64,000 nt of DNA from Argyresthia goedartella (taxonomy: Eukaryota > Arthropoda > Insecta > Lepidoptera > Argyresthiidae), in contig OX463807.1 in assembly GCA_949825045.1 (NCBI GenBank), positions 37,530,749 through 37,594,748 of the forward strand. Direction: 5' to 3'. Below, one piece after another: positions 11,073 through 21,739 of the stretch. The position numbers were made by a program, and so were the translations under genes. The notes under the pieces were generated by a model, which made no database searches, had not been told where the DNA came from, and saw nothing but the letters and a program-made list of their open reading frames with translations. Every line of letters starts with the position of its first letter. Positions within the stretch are counted from its first letter, which is position 1.

Positions 11073-11224
11073 GTGCGCGTGCTGTTCCACTGGGCTCGTG
11101 CGCACGCGCATGTCGGCTACCGGCAGGGCATGCACGAGGTGCTGGCGCCGCTGCTGCTGGAGCGGCACACGGACACACAACAACACCACATTCACGAACA
11201 CCAACAACAAAACACATATAGCTG
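11073..11224 (+). CDS. TBC1D5: TBC1D5 orthologue, exon c (glutamine finger)
   Basis: It starts after GCGTTGCAG and ends before GTGAGT. Fifty codons plus two bases encode VRVLFHWARA and then GYRQGMHEVLAPLLLERH. YRQG is the TBC glutamine-finger motif YxQG, and QGMHEVLAPL closely matches the TBC1D5 subfamily. The second half is a His/Gln-rich low-complexity tail that replaces the less conserved loop of other members. It joins exon d through a split Cys codon (TG plus T). Nearly all third codon positions in the first 34 codons are G or C. Open frames reported in other phases here are shadows. Confidence 0.93.
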
Positions 11225-11352
11225 GTGAGTTTGTACTCTAACTACGTTTAACGTGAACTATCAGTCAGTGTGGCAGCAATATTTTCTAATAAGTAAATCG
11301 CATTTGCTGAAAAATGCCTAAAATGTGTTCATTATTTTGACAACTTTCTTTG

Positions 11353-12447
11353 AGCAAGCTTGCCGCGGTGCGTGTATAGGCGCTTTGAGCAAGCTTGCCG
11401 CGGTGCGTGTATAGGCGCCAGCAAGCTTGCCGCGGTGCGTGTATAGGCGCCAGCAAGCTTGCCGCGGTGCGTGTATAGGCGCCAGCAAGCTTGCCGCGGT
11501 GCGTGTATAGGCGCCAGCAAGCTTGCCGCGGTGCATGTATAGGCGCCAGCAAGCTTGCCGCGGTGCGTGTATAGGCGCCAGTAAGCTTGCCGCGGTGCGT
11601 GTATAGGCGCCAGCAAGCTTGCCGCGGTGCGTGTATAGGCGCCAGCAAGCTTGCCGCGGTGCGTGTATAGCTTGCCGCGGTGCGTGTATAGGCGCCAGCA
11701 AGCTTGCCGCGGTGCGTGTATAGGCGCCAGCAAGCTTGCCGCGGTGCGTGTATAGGCGCCAGCAAGCTTGCCGCGGTGCGTGTATAGGCGCCAGCAAGCT
11801 TGCCGTGGTGCGTGTATAGGCGCCAGCAAGCTTGCCGCGGTGCGTGTATAGGCGCCAGCAAGCTTGCCGCGGTGCGTGTATAGGCGCCAGCAAGCTTGCC
11901 GCGGTGCGTGTATAGGCGCCAGCAAGCTTGCCGCGGTGCGTGTATAGCTTGCCGCGGTGCGTGTATAGCTTGCCGCGGTGCGTGTATAGGCGCCAGCAAG
12001 CTTGCCGCGGTGCGTGTATAGGCGCCAGCAAGCTTGCCGCGGTGCGTGTATAGCTTGCCGCGGTGCGTGTATAGCTTGCCGCGGTGCGTGTATAGGCGCC
12101 AGCAAGCTTGCCGCGGTGCGTGTATAGGCGCCAGCAAGCTTGCCGCGGTGCGTGTATAGCTTGCCGCGGTGCGTGTATAGGCGCCAGCAAGCTTGCCGCG
12201 GTGCGTGTATACGCGCCAGCAAGCTTGCCGCGGTGCGTGTATAGGCGCCAGCAAGCTTGCCGCGGTGCGTGTATAGCTTGCCGCGGTGCGTGTATAGGCG
12301 CCAGCAAGCTTGCCGCGGTGCGTGTATAGGCGCCAGCAAGCTTGCCGCGGTGCGTGTATAGCTTGCCGCGGTGCGTGTATAGGCGCCAGCAAGCTTGCCG
12401 CGGTGCGTGTATAGCTTGCCGCGGTGCGTGTATAGGCGCCAGCAAAC
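11353..12447. repeat. Minisatellite of 32-bp and 21-bp units, about 37 copies
   Basis: The long unit is 32 bp and contains GCAAGCTTGCCGCGGTGCGT and GTATAGGCGCC. A short form lacks 11 bp (GCGCCAGCAAG) and is 21 bp. Long and short units are interspersed. I count about 37 occurrences of CGGTGCGTGTATA or single-base variants. The array starts about 130 bp after exon c and ends at GCGCCAGCAAACTTG. It contains HindIII, SacII and GGCGCC sites in most units. It is open in several frames on both strands only because the units lack stops. Confidence 0.97.
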
Positions 12448-13699
12448 TTGTATGGAAACTCTTTGCTGGTGATTTTAAGCCACCAGCCATTTCCTGTAAA
12501 AATGCATTATTGTCGAGTTTTATCTCAAAAGTGGTCAAGTGCAAAAATATTTTATTCAGAATTTAGGTGTGCAAGTATAAGCAGCCTAGAAAGAAAAAAA
12601 AAGCGCGGTGAATTTTTTATATTTGTCCTTATTGTGTTCATTAATTTTCATTATAAATAAATTAAAATTACGCAAAAAAGAAAACAAACATCATTTGCTG
12701 AATCTCGCACAGGAAAAAGAAACTTCATTTACTCTACCAGAGTTCGGAAATACGCCTTTCAGAGGAGATAGCACCAAGAAACTCACAGTGTACGATATAA
12801 AAATTATCTAATCTAATGACAATATTATAACATCGTAACCGTAAGTGCCAAAAAGATGTCTCTAAATAACAATGAAACAAAATAAATAAATAAGTACTGA
12901 AGCCTGTAACACAGTGTATACTACCACAGGCTTCAGGGTTACTGTAGATTTAAGACATTGTATTATGTTAAAAATAAAGAATTATTATTATTATTATTAT
13001 TATTAAGAACAAAGACAAGCTGTAATGAACATAACTTATGAGAAACCAGACTGGACCAGTCCCCCCAAGCAGCACCCGTGCACGAGTATGACTTGTGCAC
13101 CAGACATCGCCCCCCTCGCCGTATTTGAGGGAGGTGAACAACACGCTACACAGAGCCAGCCGCCTCGAACTCGCATTGTTTGAGTAAAGTACCAAACAAG
13201 CCTTGGTCCGCCAAGTCTGCACCGCTGGCCACGCTATGATGGCCTCTAAGCTTGGTCATCATTGCAGCCTTTGCTGTCCTCTTTATGATGGTCTCGCCTC
13301 GCTATAAAGGCCTCGCCTTCGGTCTCGGCCTCTATTCCAGCTTGACCATCAAAGGCTGCAATGCTGACCGCTTTGGGTAGTATAGGCCCGGAGCTGCGCT
13401 ACGCTGCGCTTTCGGCTACCAACAGTGCTGCCAGCAACGCAGTCATTGTAGACCGCGACAGTAATTATCGCGCTTTGTACATTATTAGAAAACATTGTTT
13501 TTCAAACAATATTAAAAAACAAAAAACATTGATCGTGGGCGCTACTGTGCCTTTGCCGCCCAGTATGGGAAACTGGGGTGACGTAATGTTTTTTTGTAGT
13601 AATTGGTTATATGCACAAATTTTGAGTCGCACAAAGGGCTATGGAGCGTGCCCACTGCCATGCTAAGCATTAGCCTCGTTGACCGCGTGCCTAACGTTC
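12448..13699. other. TBC1D5 intron c, AT-rich and mixed repeat DNA
   Basis: An (ATT)n microsatellite lies at about 12975-13004. At about 13470-13530 there is a segment with ATTATTAGAAAACATTG that recurs at about 15650-15710, so it belongs to a dispersed repeat. No gene is recognised. Confidence 0.5.
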
Positions 13700-14005
13700 A
13701 AATCCGCAGGCTTACCAGTGTCACAGACGAGGGACGAGGGTAGGCGCATCCCGGGGCTAAAGTGGGAATGGGCGGGACACTTGGTTAGAAGGCGGGACGG
13801 AAGGTGGACCAAGGCAGCGACAGAGTGGTGGCCGCGAACAGGACAGGGAACAGCGGGCAGACCACCGGCGCGATGGTCAGATGACATTGTTAAGGTGGCT
13901 GGAAAGCAGTGGACGAGACTGGCGGGTGACCGTAGCGAAAGGCGTGCTTTGGGAGAGGCCTGTGCCCAGCAGTTGGCTGATAAGAGCTGATGATGATGAT
14001 GAATT
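13700..14005 (+). pseudogene. RTE-type non-LTR retrotransposon, 3' end
   Basis: In one frame + reads LKWEWAGHLVRRRDGRWTKA, then GRPPARWSDDI, VAGKQWTRLAGDRS and LGEACAQQ, ending LADKS. This is the well-known C-terminal end of the endonuclease-reverse transcriptase of insect RTE-type elements. It is followed at once by (TGA)n, the usual RTE-type 3' tail. Only the last ~100 codons remain, a typical 5'-truncated insertion. It lies in intron c on the same strand as the host gene. Confidence 0.82.
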
Positions 14006-14034
14006 GGTAAAAGTGGAACTAATTTACGACGACC

Positions 14035-14106
14035 CCTGGGGTGTTGCGGTTGAGGCTGTGCTTCCCGAGCGAGGGGTCCCGGGTTCGAATCCGGGTTGGG
14101 GAATTA
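14035..14106 (+). mobile_element. Possible tRNA-derived SINE fragment
   Basis: GGTCCCGGGTTCGAATCCGG is a tRNA T-arm and polymerase III B-box (GGTTCGAATCC). No complete tRNA cloverleaf surrounds it and no A-box was found at the right distance. It abuts the RTE tail. A SINE remnant is more likely than a tRNA gene. Confidence 0.4.
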
Positions 14107-14797
14107 AATGAAATGATTTACTTACTCTGAGCGTGGCGGTGATTGCGTCGCGTCTCCGCTCTTCCGGCATGATAGGAGTAAGGTGTTGTGCCAACTCCCT
14201 CACTCTCTCTGCATCAGGCATCGTAAAAGGATCCACAGTATGGCGAAGGAGAGCGCCGTCTGTGAGGTTCCTCCCAGCGTCGACGAGCACGTCTGCTGGC
14301 TAGCTCCAGCAGCCGGAACGTTGAATGCGTCATGTAGCGTCGAAATACTCGAAAATACAACAAAAACTCGGACGATTACACGCTCGTATGGTGTTGTTGC
14401 TGTATTACAATTCATTGACAATAATATGATGATAACGTGGTCAATGAAACGTCAAAATAAGGATCGGAATACCTTTTTGACAGCTACGCATCTACCGTTG
14501 AGCTATCAATGTGTAGTAGCATACCCATTTGGTTCAATGCCATTCAAAGATCGATCGATGACTTACTGTGTGGACAGTAGACTACTGTTTATGTATAAAA
14601 CGGGTCATTGAATGATCAATGAATTGTAAAGTGTTTACCAGAATTGGGGCCCAGGTCTTGTATGTTTAAATGTTTATCACGTCGCTTTTTCCGGTTCCCA
14701 CGACACAGGGAATCCTAATGTGGGGCCAGAAGCAATGTATGTGCCTGATATGTAAATTATAATGTTCATGACGCAAATTTTTTGCTTCTATTTTCAG
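14107..14797. other. TBC1D5 intron c, 3' part
   Basis: Open frames of 142 codons (+) and 88 codons (-) overlap here without recognisable motifs. The DNA between 14110 and 14340 is less AT-rich than its surroundings and may be repeat-derived. The acceptor of exon d, CTATTTTCAG, is at the right edge. Confidence 0.4.
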
Positions 14798-14848
14798 TGA
14801 TACACTCAGAGAATATCTCGATGAAGACTGCTTGGAACCTGATAGTTT
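14798..14848 (+). CDS. TBC1D5: TBC1D5 orthologue, micro-exon d
   Basis: A 51-bp exon lies between CTATTTTCAG and GTAAGT. Its first T completes the Cys codon begun in exon c. The next 16 codons read DTLREYLDEDCLEPDS, and the final TT joins the first T of exon e to give Phe. The D/E-rich LxxD-x-LE segment corresponds to the conserved ...YLEHDAY... stretch of the family. It is too short to be found by open-frame scanning and is supported by exact phase agreement on both sides. Confidence 0.87.
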
Positions 14849-15117
14849 GTAAGTATATAACTTTATCAACTTAACTCTCACCCCCAGTCTAAATAAAACA
14901 CTATATTTTAATAAACATTGGTTCTAGTAGTCGTAAAGCTGTGTCAGAAGCCCTAATAGGGGAGCTTGACAAACTTCTGACAGTCGGTTCGGCCACAAGG
15001 TCGACACCCCTCCATCAACCCGCACTGAGTCAGCGTGGTGTAATATGGCCCAATCTTGCTCTTATCCGGGTAAAGGCCTATTCCCCTCGGTGCGGGCATT
15101 AATTAATACATTATTTT

Positions 15118-15235
15118 ACTAAACAACAAAGCCGTGGCTGGTAAGCAATGGACGCGGGGCTTAGATAGGAGCATGGCGGACGCCGCCGTGAGAAGAGACC
15201 TCGAGCCAGCGGTTGGCGAATGTAAGCTGATTGAT
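15118..15235 (+). pseudogene. Possible RTE-type 3' relic
   Basis: On + AVAGKQWTRGLDRS resembles the VAGKQWTRLAGDRS segment at 13900, followed by degenerate sequence. It is short and diverged; chance or a different member of the family are both possible. Confidence 0.35.
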
Positions 15236-15249
15236 GAACGCGATATAAA

Positions 15250-15350
15250 AAAATAAGATACACGACTTCTAGATCTAAAAATCAATCTGTGGTAGTTTCT
15301 TCGCCCTCCTTCTCCCACAGTGGTCCAATGTAGAGGAGAGGCAAAAAATG
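15250..15350 (+). mobile_element. 3' end fragment of the FADD-type non-LTR family
   Basis: The segment is the reverse complement of the 3' terminus seen at 28790-28890. It contains TCTCCCACAGTGGTCCAATG and AGGCAAAAAATGAC. Orientation is therefore +. Relatives on minus are at 28743, 36550 and 53225. Confidence 0.75.
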
Positions 15351-15404
15351 ACAATTTTGGTTTTGATATCTGTCGTCCTACCGTCTGTGCTCACTGTCAA
15401 ATTA

Positions 15405-15535
15405 GTTCATAACTCATAATTCATCATTTATTTACTGCACAAAAATTATATACAGACAACAAGACTTACATAAAAATCGTGTACATAGGCGAGCTTGGAT
15501 CTAATAAGAGATATCTTCCAGCAAACAAAATTAGT
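15405..15535 (-). mobile_element. 3' end fragment of the YADD-type non-LTR family
   Basis: It shares with 7335-7460 the order CATAATTC, TTTA-TTGC-rich start, then GGCGAGCTT, AGAGAT-TCTTCCAGCAAAC. This is the 3' untranslated end of the element at 7332-9408. Only about 130 bp are present, a severe 5' truncation. Confidence 0.65.
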
Positions 15536-16649
15536 TCCACCTAGGGGGCGCTAAAAGTTTGTACATCATACACAAAGAGTAGGTAAGCAAAGAGTTTCGT
15601 TCATCTGAGTTTACCGCGACAGTAATGTCGTATATCGCGGGCTTTGTACATTATTAGAAAACATTGTTTTTCAAACAATATTAAAAAACAAAAATAAGAA
15701 AACAAACGGTCACATATAATTACAATGACACAAGAAATAAGTTTACATAGTAGTCCTTGAGTTTCATGAAAAAAAAAAGTAACATGCTTTGCGAGAACCA
15801 ATTAGTGGGTTTGACAAACTATTAGAACAACAATTAAAATTAAAACATTTAAAATTAAAACATGAAAACAATTAAAATTAAAACATTTTTATAAAATTTA
15901 ACAAAAATATGCCTTAATTTCTACTTTAATGACCCTAAAGAGAGTTGTTTATGTGATTGATACATAATGAAGCGCAAAAATAGTAGTTTATGTGACGGCT
16001 ACATAATCGAGGGTGATTAATTCCACGCCTCAACCGAACGGGCGTGGAATCTTGTAGGGTTGGTTTTCACCAGGAGTATCACAAGTGGTACTGACCTTTG
16101 ACGCCGTGGGCCGGAACTCGGAAGCTCAATTCGAGGCAGGAATGCGGGATAAGGAGCACAATGGGTGGGGGGAGAGGAGTCGAATCTTACTCTCGTCGTA
16201 GCCCGATGCTGTCGCCGTCGTGTTGCTTGCCGACACGAGGAGTCGCTGTCCGAATGCGACAAATTGGGGACCGAACAACTTTAACCTTCACAACACGAAG
16301 CACTCACTCCGCTGACGTGAATCTACTTATTACCCGACGATTATTATAGTTAACACTCCGACCAGGCCCGACACCTGTGGTAGACAATTATTACTACTGA
16401 AATACAGCCAAGGCCCGAACGCCATGTGCCGACATTTTTTCCACGTCAAGAAAGTAACCTCTAACTCGTCATCTCGTTTCTATACAAGTGACAGCTGCTA
16501 GTTCCGTTTCCGTTCCGAGTCGCGCAACAAAAGGAGGTGCGTTCCGAAGCATAAATATTAAACAGAGGGCATAGGGACTAGTTATGTACAGTTACATACA
16601 CTAGTTTGTCTACACACATATCATAAGCTCTCTTTGATGTTGACTATTA
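15536..16649. other. TBC1D5 intron d, mixed repeats
   Basis: It holds the second copy of the ATTATTAGAAAACATTG repeat (about 15645-15700), TAAAATTAAAACAT-rich low-complexity DNA near 15830-15890, and TTTATGTGACGGCTACATAA near 15990, related to 650-690. No gene is seen. Confidence 0.45.
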
Positions 16650-16775
16650 TCTACACACGTATCACAAACCCTCTTTAATGCGTCTAAAAACCGCACGTTA
16701 CGATCAGCATAATCTTAAACTACTTAGTAAAAACTCATTTCTTATCTGAATATTGATACATTATGACCATAATCA
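16650..16775. repeat. Unclassified interspersed repeat, copy 2
   Basis: Direct partner of 230-353, with shared words CCGCACGTTACGATCAGCAT and CATTTCTTATCTGA. It ends about 90 bp before TBC1D5 exon e. Confidence 0.7.
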
Positions 16776-16866
16776 GTGTGATCTTTCTGTACCGCTAGTT
16801 ACTACTACTTATTCTGTGTACTAGCACTTATTATTCTGTGGTATTAGTATATAATGTTGCTTCCAG

Positions 16867-16975
16867 TATGCTGTTTAGTGCTGTGATGAAGGGACTGGAG
16901 CGGTTCTACACGACCGGCTCCGTAGTGCCGCTGTCTTGCGGCAGGCTGCCGCGGCCGACTTCAACAATGGTTCAT
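16867..16975 (+). CDS. TBC1D5: TBC1D5 orthologue, exon e
   Basis: The acceptor is GTTGCTTCCAG and the donor GTAAGT. The first T completes Phe with exon d. The following 36 codons read MLFSAVMKGLERFYTTGS, then SCGRLPRPTS, ending TMVH in phase 0. The part xLFSxVMxxxExF matches the TBC1D5 segment YAVFSQLMETAEPWF in position and spacing. The C-terminal part is a variable linker within the TBC domain of this subfamily. Confidence 0.9.
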
Positions 16976-17799
16976 GTAAGTTTTCAACACTATTTCCTTG
17001 AGGGGTCCATGATCCGAGGCCTAGTATTAACACGCTAGCCTGTTTGAAAAAAATCTTCGATACAAAATTTTGTAAAAAAACTAACTTTGGTGGCTTCTCA
17101 TATATTTGTGTTCCAATATTTTTTAGAACAAAAAATACACAGTGTTGTTCATAAAGATTCAATTTCGCTACAACACTCATAATATGGAGTTAAAACAGTT
17201 ACAACCTGTTCACACAAAATTGTGATTTATAAAATAATATCAGTATTTTAGTTTCGTTAGAAACCTACACAACTTAAAGTAGCTCACACCTTTCTATAAC
17301 TGTCCTCTATACTATACTACTATTAGGCATTACCACACATAATATTCTTTTTGGTATACACCAAATGCCAAAAGCAAACGTCAGTCAGTTTTCAATGTAT
17401 GAATTTAAGCAAAGAGTTTCGTTTATCTGAGAATTTATGTCGGTTGTTTTTTGTTTGTTGAAACACAGAGTAAATTTTGACACATGCACACAGACCTTTT
17501 TTCAACTAAGTTTACGGCTTTGGATTCTCTTTCTTCAACTGACATCCACAGACCCTAAAATACAACAGTGTTTTAGTTAAAACTAACTTGCTGTTCTTTT
17601 ATAAACACAAAACATGAAAGCTCATTAAGGTTTAAAGAGGATTTTGCTTAAACAGGTCTACAAACATGAATTTGTTATCTTTATAGATAAGACTGACAGT
17701 ATGTATCTACTCAACGAGATCGAAACATCGATATCCCACTAGATGGGGTAGGTCGAACTATTGTTTAATGGTAGCTCCTTAAAAACATTTCAAAATATT
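16976..17799. other. TBC1D5 intron e, 5' part
   Basis: AT-rich DNA. GCAAAGAGTTTCGTTTATCTGA at about 17410 repeats a segment near 15588, so a dispersed repeat is present. No coding feature is recognised. Confidence 0.45.
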
Positions 17800-18218
17800 T
17801 TATGAAAATGTATGGCTTTGGTTCAATAATATGTTTATATTGTGAAAATTTAAAAACTGTAGTATTTGTTGTTTGGCTGTAAAACTTGTGTGACAGACGA
17901 CGGCCGGACGGACGGACACTTGAGTGACAGCAATAATAATAATAATAATAATAATATCTTGGACATTGATTCCCTGTATCTTGGGTACTAGACAACTATA
18001 CACATACTTATATACATAAATATTATACTAAAATATATAAACAACTATGTCTAGGGTACAAACATCCGTTGTCATCAAACAAATATTTGCCCCCACCGGG
18101 ACTCAAATCCGGGACACTTGGCTTCGCAGGCAGGGTCAGTGCGACTCGGCCATTCGGGTCGTCAAGGTCAAGCAATAAGGCTCCGTTTGGACGCTTGTGG
18201 TACGGAACCCTAAAAATG
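17800..18218 (-). repeat. Composite of family A pieces, (AAT)n and a SINE fragment
   Basis: Bases 17800-17930 resemble the middle of repeat family A and end in a CGG-ACGG run. An (AAT)n tract follows at 17932-17956. Bases 17963-18130 are a diverged copy of the SINE at 21160-21323, whose B-box on minus is degraded (CCGGATTTGAGTCC). GCTCCGTTTGGACGCTTGTGG to CGGAACCCTAAAA at 18181-18212 is the 3' terminus of family A. The pieces suggest a SINE inserted into a family A copy. Confidence 0.6.
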
Positions 18219-18561
18219 AGGTGGTATTCAATTCGTCGGGATCTTTTTTGTTGATTTTCGGGATACCATACCGGGATCTCCCTTTGACACCCCTCGGGTA
18301 GGAAAAAATTTATCGCTACAGTATGCCGCCTATAATATTCCGAGCTCCCTCGATTTGTCCAGGATCCCGTCATCAGATCCTGATCTGATGTCAATGGGAT
18401 CAATGGGGGTAAACCCTGTCTAATAAAAAAATAAATCCAAATCGTTCCAGCCGTCTTGGCAACTTACATAAAAGGTCGGTTTCATCGAAAGTTTCCGACT
18501 TTGCGCGAAGGGCTGTGCCCCTCGGCGCGGACACCAACCAGCTATATTTAATGTCGTCTAG
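18219..18561. other. TBC1D5 intron e, 3' end
   Basis: No feature is recognised. The acceptor of exon f, TAATGTCGTCTAG, has only a modest pyrimidine tract. Confidence 0.4.
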
Positions 18562-18680
18562 AATCCGAACGAGGTGGTGCGGTACCTGGAGCGCGTGCGC
18601 TCGGAGCACCTCGCGCCGGCGGAGCCCGAGCTGGCGGCGCACCTCCGCGACTGCAACATCGCGCTCGAGCTGTTCGGCAT
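18562..18680 (+). CDS. TBC1D5: TBC1D5 orthologue, exon f
   Basis: It starts after GTCGTCTAG in phase 0 with NPNEVVRYLERVRSEHL and ends ALELFG plus AT, before GTGAGTATAGG. Alpha-helical content and the closing RDCNIALELFG-I match the family segment ending ...LEIAPQIYGLRW. The split Ile codon is completed by exon g. All codons but the first end in G or C. The last bases of this exon (CGGCAT) and its donor are repeated ten more times in the following minisatellite. Open frames in other phases here are shadows. Confidence 0.92.
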
Positions 18681-20252
18681 GTGAGTATAGGCGACGTGGG
18701 CTGCCAGCTGCCAGCTGCCTCTCCTCTCTCCCCGTGATGATGGTTCACACACGAGCCACTGTCGACGTGGGCTGCCAGCTGCCAGCTGCCTCTCCCCGTG
18801 ATGATGGTTCACACACGACGGCATGTGAGTATAGGCGACGTGGGCTGCCAGCTGCCTCTCCCCGTGATGATGATGATGGTTCACACACGAGCCACTGTCG
18901 ACGTGGGCTGCCAGCTGCCAGCTGCCTCTCCCCGTGATGATGGTTCACACACGAGCCACTGTCGACGTGGGCTGCCAGCTGCCAGCTGCCTCTCCCCGTG
19001 ATGATGGTTCACACACGACGGCATGTGAGTATAGGCGACGTGGGCTGCCAGCTGCCTCTCCCCGTGATGATGATGATGGTTCACACACGAGCCACTGTCG
19101 ACGTGGGCTGCCAGCTGCCAGCTGCCTCTCCCCGTGATGATGGTTCACACACGACGGCATGTGAGTATAGGCGACGTGGGCTGCCAGCTGCCTCTCCCCG
19201 TTATGATGATGATGGTTCACACACGAGCCACTGTCGACGTGGGCTGCCAGCTGCCAGCTGCCTCTCCCCGTGATGATGGTTCACACACGACGGCATGTGA
19301 GTATAGGCGACGTGGGCTGCCAGCTGCCTCTCCCCGTGATGATGATGATGGTTCACACACGAGCCACTGTCGACGTGGGCTGCCAGCTGCCAGCTGCCTC
19401 TCCCCGTGATGATGGTTCACACACGACGGCATGTGAGTATAGGCGACGTGGGCTGCCAGCTGCCTCTCCCCGTGATGATGATGATGGTTCCACACGAGCC
19501 ACTGTCGACGTGGGCTGCCAGCTGCCAGCTGCCTCTCCCCGTGATGATGGTTCACACACGACGGCATGTGAGTATAGGCGACGTGGGCTGCCAGCTGCCT
19601 CTCCCCGTGATGATGATGATGGTTCACACACGAGCCACTGTCGACGTGGGCTGCCAGCTGCCAGCTGCCTCTCCCCGTGATGATGGTTCACACACGACGG
19701 CATGTGAGTATAGGCGACGTGGGCTGCCAGCTGCCTCTCCCCGTGATGATGATGATGGTTCACACACGAGCCACTGTCGACGTGGGCTGCCAGCTGCCAG
19801 CTGCCTCTCCCCGTGATGATGGTTCACACACGACGGCATGTGAGTATAGGCGACGTGGGCTGCCAGCTGCCTCTCCCCGTGATGATGATGATGGTTCACA
19901 CACGAGCCACTGTCGACGTGGGCTGCCAGCTGCCAGCTGCCTCTCCCCGTGATGATGGTTCACACACGACGGCATGTGAGTATAGGCGACGTGGGCTGCC
20001 AGCTGCCTCTCCCCGTGATGATGATGATGGTTCACACACGAGCCACTGTCGACGTGGGCTGCCAGCTGCCAGCTGCCTCTCCCCGTGATGATGGTTCACA
20101 CACGACGGCATGTGAGTATAGGCGACGTGGGCTGCCAGCTGCCTCTCCCCGTGATGATGATGATGATGGTTCACACACGAGCCACTGTCGACGTGGGCTG
20201 CCAGCTGCCTCTCCCCGTGATGATGGTTCACACACGAGCCACTGTCGACTGC
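18681..20252. repeat. 136-bp higher-order minisatellite carrying a splice donor
   Basis: The array begins at the donor of exon f. The repeat is built from two related halves sharing GACGTGGGCTGCCAGCTGCC, CTCTCCCCGTGATGATG and GGTTCACACACGA. One half carries GTCGACGTGG; the other carries CGGCATGTGAGTATAGG, the exon end and donor. GT dinucleotides of the donor copies are at 18825, 19025, 19161, 19297, 19433, 19568, 19704, 19840, 19976 and 20112. Spacing is 136 bp except for the first two intervals (144 and 200, the latter being 136 plus 64) and one of 135. The unit is not a multiple of 3; the overlapping open frames on both strands are artefacts. Confidence 0.97.
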
Positions 20253-20354
20253 GACTGCTCATCGGCATGCTTACATCGACACATACACTTTGTAAGGGTG
20301 CTCTAACATAATGATATGTCAGTCAGTGTCTGGTGCTTCTTATTCATATCTCCA

Positions 20355-20663
20355 GAGTGATGGTCTTGGATTGGCCTGCTGTCGTGCTAACCAGAGTGAT
20401 GGTCTTGGATTGGCCTGCTGTCGTGCTAACCAGAGGGATGGTCTTGGATTGGCCTGCTGTCGTGCTAACCAGAGTGATGGTCTTGGATTGGCCTGCTGTC
20501 GTGCTAACCAGAGTGATGGTCTTGGATTGGCCTGCTGTCGTGCTAACCAGAGGGATGGTCTTGGATTGGCCTGCTGTCGTGCTAACCAGAGTGATGGTCT
20601 TAGATTGGCCTGCTGTCGTGCTAACCAGAGTGATGGTCTTGGATTGGCCTGCTGTCGTGCTAA
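20355..20663. repeat. 39-bp minisatellite, 8 copies
   Basis: The unit contains GATGGTCTTGGATTGGCC and TGCTGTCGTGCTAACCA. There are eight copies, the last truncated by a few bases. Copies differ only by GTG/GGG near the start and one G-to-A change. Because 39 is a multiple of 3, three long open frames appear, but there is no start, splice or homology support for coding. Confidence 0.97.
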
Positions 20664-20676
20664 AAGAGTATTAAAT

Positions 20677-20923
20677 GCGGTATTTGACAAGGTAGTCCAA
20701 TAAATCAAGAAACGCGTCTCAAGCTGCACCTATTTCAACAAAAACGCTTGACAATTTCAGAATTATATATTTCCAGCAGTTGTATTATATAAACTCAATT
20801 TTCCTAAAAAAGACAGCATTTGACTATAACGTCACGTGCTAGTATTTCATAGAACTCGTGAACAAAATTACCGTTTGGACAGTTCCTAAAAAGTATTTAT
20901 TTTCACTAGTAGTCAAATACCGT
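20677..20923 (-). mobile_element. MITE family B, copy 2 (inverted)
   Basis: It begins GCGGTATTTGAC and ends GTCAAATACCGTATTA. The content is the reverse complement of the copies at 10275 and 50745, for example GCATTTGACTATAACGTCAC. It starts about 13 bp after the 39-bp minisatellite. Confidence 0.85.
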
Positions 20924-21159
20924 ATTACTAGTTATTCGAGGGATCTATTCTGTGCCTCTGCCGCCTCAGATGGAAAAAGCTGGGTTGGTCTATAGCTAAT
21001 GGGCACTGGGCGGGACTTAATTTATACTTACTGTGTAATTATAATAAGGTTCTTTTATTATTACACTATTTTCTCAGTGACCAAAATTTACCGAGCTGTA
21101 CGAATTTCAAATACCTTAATACCTTGGACACTATTTACACACATTGATCTAGCCCCAAA

Positions 21160-21323
21160 CTAGGATTCCCTGTATCTTGGGTACTAGACAACGATACACA
21201 TACTTATACAGATAAATATTATACTTAGATAGATTAAACAACCATGACTAGGGTACAAACATCCGTTCTCATCAAACAAATATTTGCCCCCGCCGGGACT
21301 CGAACCCGGGACCCTTGGCTCCC
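21160..21323 (-). mobile_element. tRNA-derived SINE fragment
   Basis: On minus, GGTCCCGGGTTCGAGTCCCG is a polymerase III B-box in a tRNA-like arm. It is followed by a family tail containing AAATATTTGTTTGATGAGAA, and later CTAGTACCCAAGATACAGGG. A diverged copy lies at 17963-18130. The A-box half is missing from both, so both are 5'-truncated. Confidence 0.7.
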
Positions 21324-21737
21324 AACTATCCTCGGTTTTTGAGACGAAATATTTTTTTTCTACCCAAAATGGGTAAATGATCACCAAAACTTGCAGAAAA
21401 AATCGGGGCAAAATACTGCGGCAGCATAGGTGAAGGGTAAAGGGGGTGAGTGAAGCGAAGTCCCATTTATCCTTCGTGTTAGGTTGAACATGAAAGAACA
21501 ACAAAAATACTTAAAACATAAACTTAGGTACCCAAAAAAAAAAAAGAAGTTTGATGATCATTTATCCAAACACTGGTCACATTTGGTGGTCGTTTACTAA
21601 TTATGGCGGTCGTTTCGAATTTATTGGTAGTAAAATAGGTGCGTTTTTGGTGATAGTTTAAACATAAGCCTTATAAAATGACACTTCCTGTGTCGCCGGT
21701 ACAGCGCACAACAGTAACGGTAACAGCACAGTCAGTA
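21324..21737. other. TBC1D5 intron f, unassigned
   Basis: AT-rich DNA. GTGGTCGTTTACTAATTATGG and GCGGTCGTTTCGAATTTATTGG near 21591-21630 are an imperfect local duplication. No gene is seen. Confidence 0.4.
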
Positions 21738-21739
21738 TA

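Noticed and set aside
11286..12544. Open frames of 335 to 408 codons on minus
   Set aside because: They are translations of the 32/21-bp minisatellite in three phases; no stop occurs in the unit and no protein family matches.
14183..14611. 142-codon plus-strand open frame in intron c
   Set aside because: No motif, mixed codon use, overlapped by a minus frame; treated as chance or repeat-derived.
18515..20311. Many overlapping open frames of 60 to 140 codons on both strands
   Set aside because: They follow the 136-bp repeat. The only real coding, exon f, uses a different phase from the frame starting at 18515.
20311..20729. Three open frames of 113 to 130 codons
   Set aside because: They come from the 39-bp repeat, whose length is a multiple of 3; no independent coding evidence.
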